A DNA stretch of 64,000 nt, from the NCBI RefSeq assembly GCF_017491605.1, contig NZ_JAFGYY010000002.1, positions 248,001 through 312,000 of the forward strand, read 5' to 3'. The translations under genes and the position numbers were made by a program. How positions within the stretch are numbered: the first letter of the stretch is position 1; each line of letters starts with the position of its first letter. This DNA is from Pseudomonas sp. 30_B (GTDB lineage: Bacteria; Pseudomonadota; Gammaproteobacteria; Pseudomonadales; Pseudomonadaceae). Below are positions 54,878-63,380 of the stretch, in pieces. The notes under the pieces were generated by a model, which did not search any database, was not told the DNA's origin, and saw nothing but the letters and a program-made list of their open reading frames with translations.

Positions 54878-55723
54878 TCAGAACGACACGCCACTTTCGC
54901 CAACCAGCTTCTCCAGCGCCCAGATGAGGACGAAGTCGATCAGCACGATCAGCACGGCGAACGAGAACACGGTGGGGTCGAGCGAGGACACGGTGCGGCT
55001 GTACATCCAGATCGGCACGGTCATCACGTCGATGTTGTAGAGGAAGTAGGTCACGGTGAATTCGTTGAACGAGACGATGAAGGCCAGCAGCATCCCGGCG
55101 AGGATGCCCGAGCGCATCAGCGGCACGACCACGTCGACGATGGCGCGCAGCGGCGGGGCGCCGAGCATCTGCGCGGCTTCCTCGACCTCGCTGCCGATGG
55201 CGACCATGGCCGCCGTGCAGTTCTTCACCACGAAGGGCAGGGCGAGGATCACGTGGGCGATGACCAGGCGCGAGGTGTCCAGGTGCAGCGGCAGGCTGTC
55301 GAACACCAGCAGCAGGGCCAGGCCCAGCACCACCATGGGGAACACCAGCGGCAGCGACATCAGTTGCAGGGCGACGGCCTTGCCGCGGAACTCGCAGCGG
55401 GTCAGCGCGTAGGCGGCGGGGACCGCCACCAGGGTGGCGAGGACCATCGTCAGGCAGGACACCAGCAGGCTGGTGCTCAGCGCCTTGCCGAGGCTGAGCA
55501 CGTCGCTGGCGTCGGGCGAGACGAAGGTGTGCCAGGCGGCCTGGTACCACTGCAGGCTATAGCTGCTGGGCGGGAAGTCGAGGTTCGCCGCGCCGCTGAA
55601 GGACATCACGATCATGGTCAGGATCGGCAGCACGGCAAGCAGCAGGATGACGCCGGAAAGCACCAGGGCGAAGCGTCCGGTGTCGCCCGGCAGGGTGGGT
55701 TGGCGGCGGGACAGGTTGCTCAT
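54878..55723 (-). CDS. ABC transporter permease, PotC-like
   Basis: A 281-residue inner-membrane permease with six hydrophobic segments and the EAA-type coupling motif EVEEAAQMLGAPPLRAIVDVVVPLM. The N terminus has the typical FPPSSYSLQWYQ segment of polyamine-type permeases. Its ATG overlaps the stop of the other permease as ATGA, so the two subunits are made together. Confidence 0.92.
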   Translation of the reverse strand: MSNLSRRQPTLPGDTGRFALVLSGVILLLAVLPILTMIVMSFSGAANLDFPPSSYSLQWYQAAWHTFVSPDASDVLSLGKALSTSLLVSCLTMVLATLVAVPAAYALTRCEFRGKAVALQLMSLPLVFPMVVLGLALLLVFDSLPLHLDTSRLVIAHVILALPFVVKNCTAAMVAIGSEVEEAAQMLGAPPLRAIVDVVVPLMRSGILAGMLLAFIVSFNEFTVTYFLYNIDVMTVPIWMYSRTVSSLDPTVFSFAVLIVLIDFVLIWALEKLVGESGVSF

Positions 55724-56628
55724 TGCGAGGCCTCCAGGATGCGCCGGCGACGGCCGGTGACGACTTCCGACAGGGTCATGATCGCGAGGGTGGTGACGAT
55801 CAGCACCACGCCGGCGGCGGAGGCGGCCGGCCAGTTCATCAGCGGGGCGATCTGGTCATGGACCATCACCGCGAGCATCGGTACGCGCCGCCCGCCCAGC
55901 AGCAGCGGGACCACGAAGCTGCTGGCGTTGTAGGCGAACACCAGAGTGGCGCCGGTGAGAATGCCCGGCAGGCTCATCGGCAGCACTACCTGGCGGAACA
56001 CCTGGAAGCGGCTGGCGCCGAGGGTCGCGGCGGCCTCCTCGTAGCTGCGCGAGATGCCGCGCATGGCGCTGGCGATGGGCAGCACGGCGAGCGGGAAGGC
56101 GGTTTGCACCAAGCCCATGAGCACGCCGTTCTGGTTGTACAGCAGCATCACCGGGCGCTTGATCAGGCCCAGGGCCAGCAGCGCCTTGTTGAGCATGCCC
56201 GCCGGGCCGAGGATCACCAGCCAGCCGTAGCTCTGCAGCAGCAGGTTGACCAGGAGTGGCAGCAGCACGGCGGCGAGGAAGATCCGCCGCAGCAGGGGCG
56301 ATTGCAGGCGCGACATGCTGTAGCCGACGGGGATCGCCAGCAGCACGGCGATCAGTGCGCTGACGAAGGCCAGGCGCAGCGTCAGCAACAGCGATTTGAG
56401 GTAGTACGGCTGCAGCAGCTGGGCATAGCTGGCCAGGCTGAAGCCGGTCCATTCGGCGCCTTTCTCGCCGACGCTCATGCGCACCACCAGCAGGCTGGCG
56501 GCGATGAGCACGATGAGGAAGCACAGGGATGGAGTGAGGAACAGCCAGGCCCGCGCCGTCGGTGAAAACGCCCGGGCCGGGCGCAGCGGCGCCACGCCGA
56601 CCGGGCGGGTCGGATTGCTCGATTGCAT
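55720..56628 (-). CDS. ABC transporter permease, PotB-like
   Basis: A 302-residue inner-membrane permease with six hydrophobic segments after a ~25-residue cytoplasmic tail. The coupling motif is SYEEAAATLGASRFQVFRQVVLPMSLPGI. It forms the channel with the PotC-like protein. It follows the binding-protein gene after a 101-nt gap that carries a strong hairpin. Confidence 0.92.
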   Translation of the reverse strand: MQSSNPTRPVGVAPLRPARAFSPTARAWLFLTPSLCFLIVLIAASLLVVRMSVGEKGAEWTGFSLASYAQLLQPYYLKSLLLTLRLAFVSALIAVLLAIPVGYSMSRLQSPLLRRIFLAAVLLPLLVNLLLQSYGWLVILGPAGMLNKALLALGLIKRPVMLLYNQNGVLMGLVQTAFPLAVLPIASAMRGISRSYEEAAATLGASRFQVFRQVVLPMSLPGILTGATLVFAYNASSFVVPLLLGGRRVPMLAVMVHDQIAPLMNWPAASAAGVVLIVTTLAIMTLSEVVTGRRRRILEASQ

Positions 56629-56703
56629 AGTGCGTTTCTCGTCGGAACGGAGAATGTCCGCATCGCGCGCGGGTGGTTCCGGCCACTGGCGCGCGACGAT
56701 TCA

Positions 56704-56721
56704 TGGCCGCCGCGGCGGCCA
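56704..56721 (-). other. Hairpin between binding-protein and permease genes
   Basis: A perfect 18-nt palindrome, TGGCCGCCG plus its complement. Such stems after the binding-protein gene commonly protect its mRNA and lower expression of the permease genes relative to it. Confidence 0.6.
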
Positions 56722-56729
56722 CGGCTGCA

Positions 56730-57833
56730 TCAGGAAGAGAAGATTTCCGTGTAGCGGCGGATCCACTGTTCGTGGACGGTGGAGAGGAAGGCGTTGTCGT
56801 GCATGATCGCCTTCTCCGCGATCTGCTCCGGGGTGAGGATGTACGGGCTCTTGCGCGCTTCGGCGGAGATGATCGCCTTGGCGTTGACCGGGCCGTTGAA
56901 GATGTCCTCGGCCATCTTGCCCTGCACGTAGGGGTCGAGGGAGTGGTCGATGAAGGCGTGGGCCAGGTCGGTGTCGCCCGGACGGTTCTTCGGCAGCACC
57001 GAGAGCATCAGGTCGGTGTAGAAGCCTTCCTTCATGCCGAAGGTGGCGCCCAGGCCGTAGTTGGGGTCGCGGATCTGCTTGGGGAAGAACGCCGGGGCGT
57101 AGAGGCCGCCGATATCCAGCGAGCCGGTGCGGAACAGCTCGGCGATCTGGTTGGGGTTCTCGCCCAGGGTCATGACCCGGTCCTTGAGCTCTTCGAGCTT
57201 CTTGAAGCCGGGCTCGATGTTGTGCTCGTCACCGCCGGCCAGCTTGGCGGCGATGATGATCAGGTCCATGGCCTCGGTCCAGTTCGGCGGCGGCAGGAAC
57301 AGGCGCCCGGCGTAATTCTCATCCCACAGGGCCGCGTAGCTGTCGGGCACGTCCTTCACCGAGCGCGTGCTGTAGACCAGGCTGTTGCACCACAGCAGGT
57401 AGCCGATGCCGTGGCCGTCGGCGCCGGTCTGGTATTTGGCCGGTACGTCCTTGAGGTTGGGGATGCGGTTGAGGTCGGGTTTCTCCAGCAGCCCGGCACT
57501 GGCCAGGCCCTCGGCGCCGACGCCGGCCAGGGTGATGACGTCGTACTGCGGGCGGTCGCCGCCGGCCTTGAGCTTGGCGACCATCTCCGAGGTGCTGCCG
57601 GTGCGGTCGGCGATCACCTTGGCGCCGGTCTTGGCCTCGAAGGTCGCGGCGATGTTGCGCAGCGCCGCAAGGCCGGTGTCGTCGGACCAGGTGAGCAGGC
57701 GCAGGGTCTTGCCCTGGAAGCGGTTATCGCTGGCGCTGGCCCGGATGAATGGCATGGACAGGGCAGCCGCAGCCACCGAGGCAGCGCCGACCGTTTTGAT
57801 GAATTGTCTTCTGCTGAAATCACGCTCGCCCAT
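56730..57833 (-). CDS. ABC transporter substrate-binding protein, polyamine type
   Basis: A 367-residue periplasmic binding protein. The N terminus has a twin-arginine signal (SRRQFIKTVGAASVAAAAL), so it is probably exported folded by Tat, which is not universal in this family. The mature part fits the PotD/PotF group (LRLLTWSDDTGLAALRNIAATFE; DVITLAGVGAEGLASAGLLE; LFLPPPNWTEAMDLI). It is the first gene of the importer operon. The ligand may be a polyamine or a guanidino compound, given the AruI-like gene upstream. Confidence 0.9.
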   Translation of the reverse strand: MGERDFSRRQFIKTVGAASVAAAALSMPFIRASASDNRFQGKTLRLLTWSDDTGLAALRNIAATFEAKTGAKVIADRTGSTSEMVAKLKAGGDRPQYDVITLAGVGAEGLASAGLLEKPDLNRIPNLKDVPAKYQTGADGHGIGYLLWCNSLVYSTRSVKDVPDSYAALWDENYAGRLFLPPPNWTEAMDLIIIAAKLAGGDEHNIEPGFKKLEELKDRVMTLGENPNQIAELFRTGSLDIGGLYAPAFFPKQIRDPNYGLGATFGMKEGFYTDLMLSVLPKNRPGDTDLAHAFIDHSLDPYVQGKMAEDIFNGPVNAKAIISAEARKSPYILTPEQIAEKAIMHDNAFLSTVHEQWIRRYTEIFSS

Positions 57834-58104
57834 CGGGGACTCCTTTGCTCTTATCGCTTTTGTTTAGGAAGGTCACGGGTGTGCTGCGGGAGGTCAGGGC
57901 TGTCGACCCCCGCCTGCCGGATTCGCCTGGCGGCCCCGGAATCCGGAGGGCGCAGGCTGTTCGGCGGGGTCATCCTGCGACCTCGGCGTGGTGCCAACAA
58001 TCGAAAAAATGTCATCGAAGCCATGTCCTGCATGCATGGCTGGCGTGCGCCCATGAGCAGGCCGCAGGCCTCCTCTGACAGGCCCGCACTAGAGGGGTTC
58101 GAGG
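57834..58104 (-). promoter_or_regulatory. Upstream region of the importer operon
   Basis: This 271-nt stretch between the importer operon and the tandem terminators holds no credible gene. It should hold the importer promoter; I could not single out -35/-10 boxes or an operator with confidence. Confidence 0.35.
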
Positions 58105-58133
58105 AAAAAAGACGCGCCGGGAGTCCGGCGCGT
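58105..58133 (-). terminator. Second of two tandem terminators after the AruI-like gene
   Basis: On the minus strand the stem is ACGCGCCGG / CCGGCGCGT with a 4-nt loop, then six T residues. It backs up the terminator at 58153-58183. Confidence 0.85.
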
Positions 58134-58152
58134 GAGGGGAAATGCTCCCCGG

Positions 58153-58183
58153 AAAAATCCCTGCCGCCCGGGTGCGGCAGGGA
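58153..58183 (-). terminator. First tandem terminator after the AruI-like gene
   Basis: On the minus strand the stem is TCCCTGCCGC / GCGGCAGGGA with a 6-nt loop, followed by five T residues, 9 nt past the stop codon at 58192. Two strong terminators in a row isolate this gene from the importer operon. Confidence 0.88.
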
Positions 58184-58191
58184 GCGATGCA

Positions 58192-59814
58192 TCAGCCTTG
58201 GCTGCTCATCCAGGTCGCCTGGTCGATCTCGATCAGGGTCGGCAGCGAGCTGGCACTGGCTTCGCGCAATGCGGCGCGCAGGGCCGCTTCGTCACTGGCT
58301 CGATGCGCCTTGCAGCCCAGCGCCCTGGCCGCGCCGACGAAGTCGGGGGTGTAGATGTCCACGCCCACCGGCTCGATGTCGCGGTTGACCATGTAGCGCT
58401 TGATTTCCTCATAGCCGTGGTTGTTCCACAGCAGGACGATCAGCGGGACGTGCGCTTCCACCGCGCTGGCCAGTTCCGGCAGGGTGAACTGCAGCCCGCC
58501 GTCGCCGATCAGGCACAGCACCGGGCGTCGCGTCGCATCGCCCAGCCAGGCGCCGATGGCGGCCGGCAGGGCATAGCCGAGGGTGCCGTAGCCGGTCGAG
58601 GAGTTGAACCAGCGGCGCGGCTTCTCAAGGTCCAGGGTCAGGTTGCCGGTGTATACCGGCTGGGTCGAGTCACCGACCAGTACGGCTTCGGGCAGCTCCT
58701 CCAGCGCCACGCGCAGGAAACGGGTCTGGGCGCGCAGGTTGTCGTCCAGGGTGGCCAACACCCCTTCGCGCACTCTGGCGGCGCGGCGGCTGCCCCAGTG
58801 TTCCGTATCGACCGCCGGATTCCGGTCCTCCAGGGCGCCCAACAGGGCGTCCAGGGCCAGCCCGGCATCGGCCACCAGCGCGGCGCGCGGCGGATAGTTG
58901 CGCACGGTCTGGTCGGGATCGATATCGACGCGCAGCAGCGCACCAGGGATCTTGAAGCCGCCGGCGAAGGTCACGTCGTAGTCGGTTTCGCCCAGCTCGG
59001 TGCCCACCGCGAGTACCACGTCGGCCTCGTTGACCAGTTCGCGGGCGGCGTCGGTGGACTGCGTCGAGCCGATCAGCAGGGGGTGCCGCGAGGGCAGCAG
59101 GCCCTTGGCGTTGATCGTCAGCGCCACCGGCGCCTGCAGGCGCTCGGCCAGTCGCTGCAGGGCCGGGCCGGCATCGACGGCACCGCCGCCGGCGAGGATC
59201 AGCGGACGTCGTGCGCCCGCGAGCAGGCCGGCCATCTCGGCCACCGCCTCCGGCGCGGCGCCGGCGCGGGATACCCGGACCGGCTGGCTCGACAGCAGGG
59301 CATCGGCGTTCTCCACCAGCACGTCGAGAGGAATCTCGATATGCACCGGACGCGGCCGTCCGGCCTGGAACAGGGCGAAGGCACGGGCCAGCACGGCCGG
59401 CAGTTCGGCGGCCGACATCAGCGTGTGGGAGAAGGCGCTGCAACCGGCGATCAGGCTGCTCTGCGACGGCAACTCGTGCAGCTTGCCGCGCCCGCCGCCG
59501 AGCTGGCTGCGCGCCTGCACGCTGGAGATCACCAGCATCGGAATCGAGTCCGCATAGGCCTGGGCCATGGCCGTGGCGATGTTGGTCATGCCCGGGCCGG
59601 TGATGATGAAGCACACGCCGGGCTTGCCACTGGTGCGCGCGTAGCCGTCGGCCATGAAGCCGGCGCCTTGTTCGTGGCGCGGCGTGACGTGGCGGATCGT
59701 CGAGCGGGCCAGCCCGCGATAGAGTTCCACGGTATGCACGCCGGGGATGCCGAACACCTGCTCGACACCGTAGCCTTCGAGCAATTTCACCAGTACTTCG
59801 CCGCATGTGGCCAT
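58192..59814 (-). CDS. Thiamine-diphosphate enzyme, AruI-like 2-oxo acid decarboxylase
   Basis: A 540-residue member of the acetolactate-synthase-like family. It starts MATCGEVLVKLLEGYGVEQVFGIPG, with the cofactor-activating glutamate in RHEQGAGFMADGYAR and the cofactor/Mg motif as CLIGDGGLQF ... WNNHGY. The N terminus fits 5-guanidino-2-oxopentanoate decarboxylase (AruI) of the arginine transaminase pathway as I remember it. The transaminase partner (AruH) is not in the window. It is divergent from a LysR gene. Acetolactate synthase proper is unlikely because no small subunit is nearby. Confidence 0.82.
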   Translation of the reverse strand: MATCGEVLVKLLEGYGVEQVFGIPGVHTVELYRGLARSTIRHVTPRHEQGAGFMADGYARTSGKPGVCFIITGPGMTNIATAMAQAYADSIPMLVISSVQARSQLGGGRGKLHELPSQSSLIAGCSAFSHTLMSAAELPAVLARAFALFQAGRPRPVHIEIPLDVLVENADALLSSQPVRVSRAGAAPEAVAEMAGLLAGARRPLILAGGGAVDAGPALQRLAERLQAPVALTINAKGLLPSRHPLLIGSTQSTDAARELVNEADVVLAVGTELGETDYDVTFAGGFKIPGALLRVDIDPDQTVRNYPPRAALVADAGLALDALLGALEDRNPAVDTEHWGSRRAARVREGVLATLDDNLRAQTRFLRVALEELPEAVLVGDSTQPVYTGNLTLDLEKPRRWFNSSTGYGTLGYALPAAIGAWLGDATRRPVLCLIGDGGLQFTLPELASAVEAHVPLIVLLWNNHGYEEIKRYMVNRDIEPVGVDIYTPDFVGAARALGCKAHRASDEAALRAALREASASSLPTLIEIDQATWMSSQG

Positions 59815-60007
59815 GGACTTTATCCTTATTGCTTTGTCGTCGGTCTGGCGCGCCTTCGCGGTGTATTCCGCCGGGGGCAACGGGAGCCGTGGCGTGCAGG
59901 CAGGCGAGGGGCGCGCATGGGAGTCCGCATTGGACCTGTCGGCCGAGGGCGCTGACAAACCAAAATTTGTCATACTAGGTATGTCTTCACCTCATGCCTG
60001 AGCCCCG

Positions 60008-60910
60008 ATGAAGCGCCTGCCCCCTTTGCCTGCCCTGCACACCTTTCTGGTCACCGCGCAATGCTGCAACTTCACCCGCGCGGCTTCTCTGCTGCATATC
60101 ACCCAGGGGGCGGTGAGCCGGCAGATCGCCGGCCTGGAAAGCCACCTGGGCTATGCGCTATTCCAGCGTCAGGCGCGTGGCTTGAGCCTCACGCCCCAGG
60201 GCCGCGAACTGTTGCCGCATATCCAGCAGGTGTTCGCGCTGATCGAGGAGGCGATGGAAACGGTCGGTGGCAAGCGCGAGGCGCTGCAGCTCAAAGCCCC
60301 CACCTGCATCATGCGTTGGCTGCTGCCGCGTCTGTTGCAGTGGCAGACCGAGCGTCCGGACGTGCCGGTGGAACTGACCACCACCATGCAGCACTCCGTG
60401 GATTTCCGTAGCGAGGAGTTCGACGCCGCGGTGGTCTACAGCCTGCAGAAGGAGGAGGAGGGCCCGGCTTGCCACCGGCTGTTCTACGAGCAACTGACCC
60501 CGGTCTGCGCTCCGCAACTGCTCGACGGCCCGCTCCCCCTGGGTGCGCTGGCGGACCTGGAGCGGCACATGCTGCTGCACCCCACGCGCGACCAGCGCGA
60601 CTGGGAGGCCTGGTTGCGTGTGGCCGGCACGCGGGTCAGCAATATGGGCAAGGGGCAGCATTTCGACACCCTGGACCTGGCCGTTTCGGTGGCCGCCCAG
60701 GGGGCCGGCGTGGCCATGGGCGACTGGGCGCTGATCGGTGACGACCTGCGCGCCGGGCGCCTGGTCACGCCTTTCGAGTTGAAGGTGCGCACCGGTGCGG
60801 CGTACTACCTGGTCTACCCCGAACGCCGCGATACGTCGCCGCAATTGCGCGAGCTGATCGACTGGCTGTTGCTGCAAGCGGCCGAGCCACCGGAGCAGCC
60901 AAGCGCCTGA
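60008..60910 (+). CDS. LysR family transcriptional regulator, GcvA-like
   Basis: A 300-residue LysR protein. The helix-turn-helix is NFTRAASLLHITQGAVSRQI within residues ~8-66; the N-terminal LPPLPALHTFLVTA is typical of the GcvA-like subgroup. The effector domain includes SVAAQGAGVAMGDWALIGDDL. It is divergent from the AruI-like gene with a 193-nt gap whose part near 59960 is AT-richer (CAAAATTTGTCATACTAG), a likely binding region. Confidence 0.9.
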   Translation: MKRLPPLPALHTFLVTAQCCNFTRAASLLHITQGAVSRQIAGLESHLGYALFQRQARGLSLTPQGRELLPHIQQVFALIEEAMETVGGKREALQLKAPTCIMRWLLPRLLQWQTERPDVPVELTTTMQHSVDFRSEEFDAAVVYSLQKEEEGPACHRLFYEQLTPVCAPQLLDGPLPLGALADLERHMLLHPTRDQRDWEAWLRVAGTRVSNMGKGQHFDTLDLAVSVAAQGAGVAMGDWALIGDDLRAGRLVTPFELKVRTGAAYYLVYPERRDTSPQLRELIDWLLLQAAEPPEQPSA

Positions 60911-61029
60911 TGCCGCTTCGGCGTCAGGCGTTCTCCGTCGCACCGGGTGCGGCTCGCCACGATGAAGAGCCGCGACCTAGAGAGCCTGCTCCCCGCTGCT
61001 TTCGACTGAGCGAAATTTCCAGCACATTA

Positions 61030-61089
61030 CTAGGAAAATTACTTTTGAAAAGTCTGAAGTAATTATTTGCATCGCCCTATTTTTCCTAG
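61030..61089. promoter_or_regulatory. Nested AT-rich inverted repeats
   Basis: Outer arms CTAGGAAAA (61030-61038) and TTTTCCTAG (61081-61089) enclose inner arms AATTACTT (61037-61044) and AAGTAATT (61057-61064). This is the AT-richest stretch of the 529-nt gap between the LysR gene and the isomerase-like gene, and probably holds a promoter with operator sites for the downstream transcript. The remainder (60911-61029 and 61090-61280) shows nothing definite apart from a small hairpin near 61152 (CCGGAGC / GCTCCGG). Confidence 0.5.
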
Positions 61090-61280
61090 CGCATCAAGCT
61101 GCGACAACTGCAACCACACCAAGCCGTAGAGGTCCTGGTGTACGCGGACCGGAGCGTCTGAAAAGCTCCGGCCGTGCTGCTGTTCCTTACTGCCAAAGCC
61201 CGGCGCCAATACGCCAGGCACACAACAACAATCGGCGAATACAGGCCCGCGAAACAGCGGTCTGTCAGAGGAATATCACC

Positions 61281-61379
61281 ATGTCCTTGCTTGCGCATTT
61301 CTCCCGTTCGACATCCTCCCCAACGTCCGCCGATTCGTTTCGCCGCCTGACGCTCTCAGCCGTCGCGCCCGTGCGCTGA
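61281..61379 (+). CDS. Possible leader peptide, 32 residues
   Basis: ATG with AGAGGA 8 nt upstream opens a 32-codon frame (MSLLAHFSRSTSSPTSADSF, then RRLTLSAVAPVR). It ends 60 nt before the isomerase-like gene on the same strand. It is Ser/Arg-rich with no membrane segment. The good ribosome site and position suggest a translated leader. I cannot name a conserved family with certainty. Confidence 0.4.
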   Translation: MSLLAHFSRSTSSPTSADSFRRLTLSAVAPVR

Positions 61380-61439
61380 ACCTCCGCCGAATGCTTCGCC
61401 GTGCCCGACGGCGCGGTTCACCCTGCCCGGAGTTCGGTC

Positions 61440-62282
61440 ATGCGACTGGAGATCTTCCGTACCCTGTGGGGCTACACCCGTGGCTGGCCGCAGGCTATCG
61501 CCGAACTGCGCGAAGCCGGTTTCGACGGCCTGGAAGCGCGCCTGCCCGCCAATCCCGCCCTGCGTGCCGAGTACGCACGCCTGCTGGCCGGGGAGGGGGT
61601 GCCCTACATCGCGACCCTGTTTACCGCCCATGACGTGCTGCCCGACCAGTCGGCCAGCCCGCAGGTGCACCTCGATGACCTGCAGCGCAAATTGGGCGAC
61701 GCCGCCGAGCTGTCGCCGCGCCTGGTCAACGTCCTGGCCGGCAACGACCGCTGGCCGCTGGCCGCGCAGGTCGACTTCTTCGGCCGCGCCCTGGAGCTGG
61801 CCGCCGCGCAGGAACTGACCTGCCTCTTCGAGATTCACCGCGCCCGCTCGCTGTACAGCCCCTGGGTCACCCTGGAGCTGATCCGCCAGGTTCCCGAGCT
61901 GCGCTTCACCACCGATATCAGCCACTGGGTGGTGGTCTGCGAGCGCCTGCTCGACGACCCCGCCGACGACCTCACACCCTTCGTCGAGCGCGTGCAGCAC
62001 ATCCAGGCCCGCGTCGGTTACGACCAGGGCCCGCAGGTGCCGCACCCCGGCGCGCCGGAATACGCCAACGCGCTGGCCTTCCACCAGAAGCACTGGGAAG
62101 CGGTCTGGCGCGCGCAACGGGCCCGTGGCCAGCAGGTCACCACCCTGACCCCGGAATTCGGCCCGGACGGCTATCTGCATCGCCTGCCGTTCACCAATGC
62201 CCCGATCGCCGATCTGTGGGCGCTGAACCGCTGGATGGCTCAGGAAGAGCGCCGTCACTTCCAGCGCTTCCTCGAATCCTGA
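61440..62282 (+). CDS. Sugar phosphate isomerase/epimerase-like TIM-barrel protein
   Basis: A 280-residue AP-endonuclease-2-type TIM barrel. Likely metal-ligand residues lie in CLFEIHRARSLYSPW, RFTTDISHWVVVCERLL, HIQARVGYDQGPQVPHP and LTPEFGPDGYLH. It starts at the ATG at 61440; a 13-residue upstream extension is rejected. It sits before an amino-acid-type ABC importer. Proteins of this fold isomerise sugars or act on small hydroxy or keto acids; the substrate is unknown. Confidence 0.82.
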   Translation: MRLEIFRTLWGYTRGWPQAIAELREAGFDGLEARLPANPALRAEYARLLAGEGVPYIATLFTAHDVLPDQSASPQVHLDDLQRKLGDAAELSPRLVNVLAGNDRWPLAAQVDFFGRALELAAAQELTCLFEIHRARSLYSPWVTLELIRQVPELRFTTDISHWVVVCERLLDDPADDLTPFVERVQHIQARVGYDQGPQVPHPGAPEYANALAFHQKHWEAVWRAQRARGQQVTTLTPEFGPDGYLHRLPFTNAPIADLWALNRWMAQEERRHFQRFLES

Positions 62283-62299
62283 CCCTGGAGCCATCGACC

Positions 62300-62473
62300 A
62301 TGCAGACGCAGGCGTACGAAACCATCGTCATCGGTGAGCACATGTGGAGGCGGGCGCTGCAGAGCTGCAACCCCCTGCGCCGCAAGGTTGCCGACGGTGA
62401 ACTGGCACTGCCGGAGCGGACGCGCAAATCGTCCGGCGTCGGCCATTTGAAAAAACAGACGCAGCCTTCCTGA
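62300..62473 (+). CDS. Small hypothetical protein
   Basis: A 57-residue frame (MQTQAYETIVIGEHMWRRAL ...) with GGAG about 10 nt upstream, placed between the isomerase-like gene and the ABC binding-protein gene. The start resembles the first strand of a flavoprotein (YETIVIG), but no GxGxxG follows, so it could be a remnant or an independent small protein. The tail is basic (HLKKQTQPS). Confidence 0.4.
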   Translation: MQTQAYETIVIGEHMWRRALQSCNPLRRKVADGELALPERTRKSSGVGHLKKQTQPS

Positions 62474-62505
62474 GCCGCGCGCAACCCTAGACTGGAGCAA
62501 TCACG

Positions 62506-63315
62506 ATGCTGAAAACCACCCGCACCCTCCTGGCCGCCGCCGTTGTCGGCGCCACCCTGTTGGGCACCCTGCAAACCGCCAGCGCCGCCGTGACCAGCAC
62601 GCCGGGGCAGTTCAAGGTCGGCATGGAAATCACCTATCCGCCCTTCGAGTCCTACGACGGCGACAAGGTGGTGGGTTCCGACCCCGAGCTGGCCGAACTG
62701 CTGGCCAAGCACATGGACCTCAAGACGAGCTTCGTGAACACCAAGTTCTCCGGGCTGATCCTGGGCCTGAACGCCGGTCACTTCGACGCGGTGATTTCCG
62801 GCATGTACGTCACCCCCGAGCGCGCCACCCAGGCCATGGCGATCCCCTACGCGCAGACCGGCGCGGCCATCATGGTCCCGGCTGACAGCAAGGAGCGCCC
62901 GGCGAAGCCTGAAGACCTCTGCGGCAAGAAGATCGGCCTGGAGAAGGGCACCACCTGGGTGCCGAAGTTCGAGGAGCTGTCCAAGACCTACTGCGTACCC
63001 AACGGCAAGGGCCCTATCAGCGTGAGCGAATACCCGTCCGCGCCGGAAGTGACCCAGGCGCTGCTGTCGAAGAACGTCCAGGCCCAGGTGGAGATTTCCG
63101 GCGCCGCGCACATGATCGCCGAGCGCTCCAAGGGCCGCGTAGTGGTCAGCTCCACCGAGCTGATCTACAAACAAACCTTGGGCATGTACGTGAAGAAGGG
63201 CAATCAGGAGCTGTACGACGCACTCAAGACCGCCTTCCAGAAGACCAAGGACAGCGGCGAATTCGCTGCCCTGCTGAAGAAGTACGCTCTGGAAGACGCT
63301 CCGGCGACCGAGTGA
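62506..63315 (+). CDS. Polar amino acid ABC transporter substrate-binding protein
   Basis: A 269-residue family-3 periplasmic binding protein. The signal peptide (residues 1 to ~28, ending TASAA) is followed by FKVGMEITYPPFESYDGDKVVGSDPELAELLAKHM and, later, NAGHFDAVISGMYVTPERATQAMAIPYAQTG and CGKKIGLEKGTTW. It captures an amino acid or similar small ligand for the permease encoded next. It has a GGAG site and good spacing. Confidence 0.93.
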   Translation: MLKTTRTLLAAAVVGATLLGTLQTASAAVTSTPGQFKVGMEITYPPFESYDGDKVVGSDPELAELLAKHMDLKTSFVNTKFSGLILGLNAGHFDAVISGMYVTPERATQAMAIPYAQTGAAIMVPADSKERPAKPEDLCGKKIGLEKGTTWVPKFEELSKTYCVPNGKGPISVSEYPSAPEVTQALLSKNVQAQVEISGAAHMIAERSKGRVVVSSTELIYKQTLGMYVKKGNQELYDALKTAFQKTKDSGEFAALLKKYALEDAPATE

Positions 63316-63342
63316 TTCCGCTTTAACGCAACATGAAAGACG

Positions 63343-63362
63343 GGGCTGGCCTCGCGCCAGCC
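63343..63362 (+). other. Hairpin between binding-protein and permease genes
   Basis: GGCTGGC / GCCAGCC with a 5-nt loop in the 65-nt gap, with no U-run. It probably tunes expression between the abundant binding protein and the permease. Confidence 0.5.
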
Positions 63363-63380
63363 TCGTTCGCCGAGGTCTCC

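Noticed and set aside
53808..55550. Long minus-strand frame joining the ABC ATPase with upstream sequence
   Set aside because: The upstream part is a shadow of the PotC-like permease gene; the ATPase has a proper start at 54863.
58192..59814. Calling the thiamine-diphosphate enzyme ilvB/ilvI
   Set aside because: No acetolactate synthase small subunit or ilvC is adjacent, and the N-terminal sequence fits the AruI-like group better.
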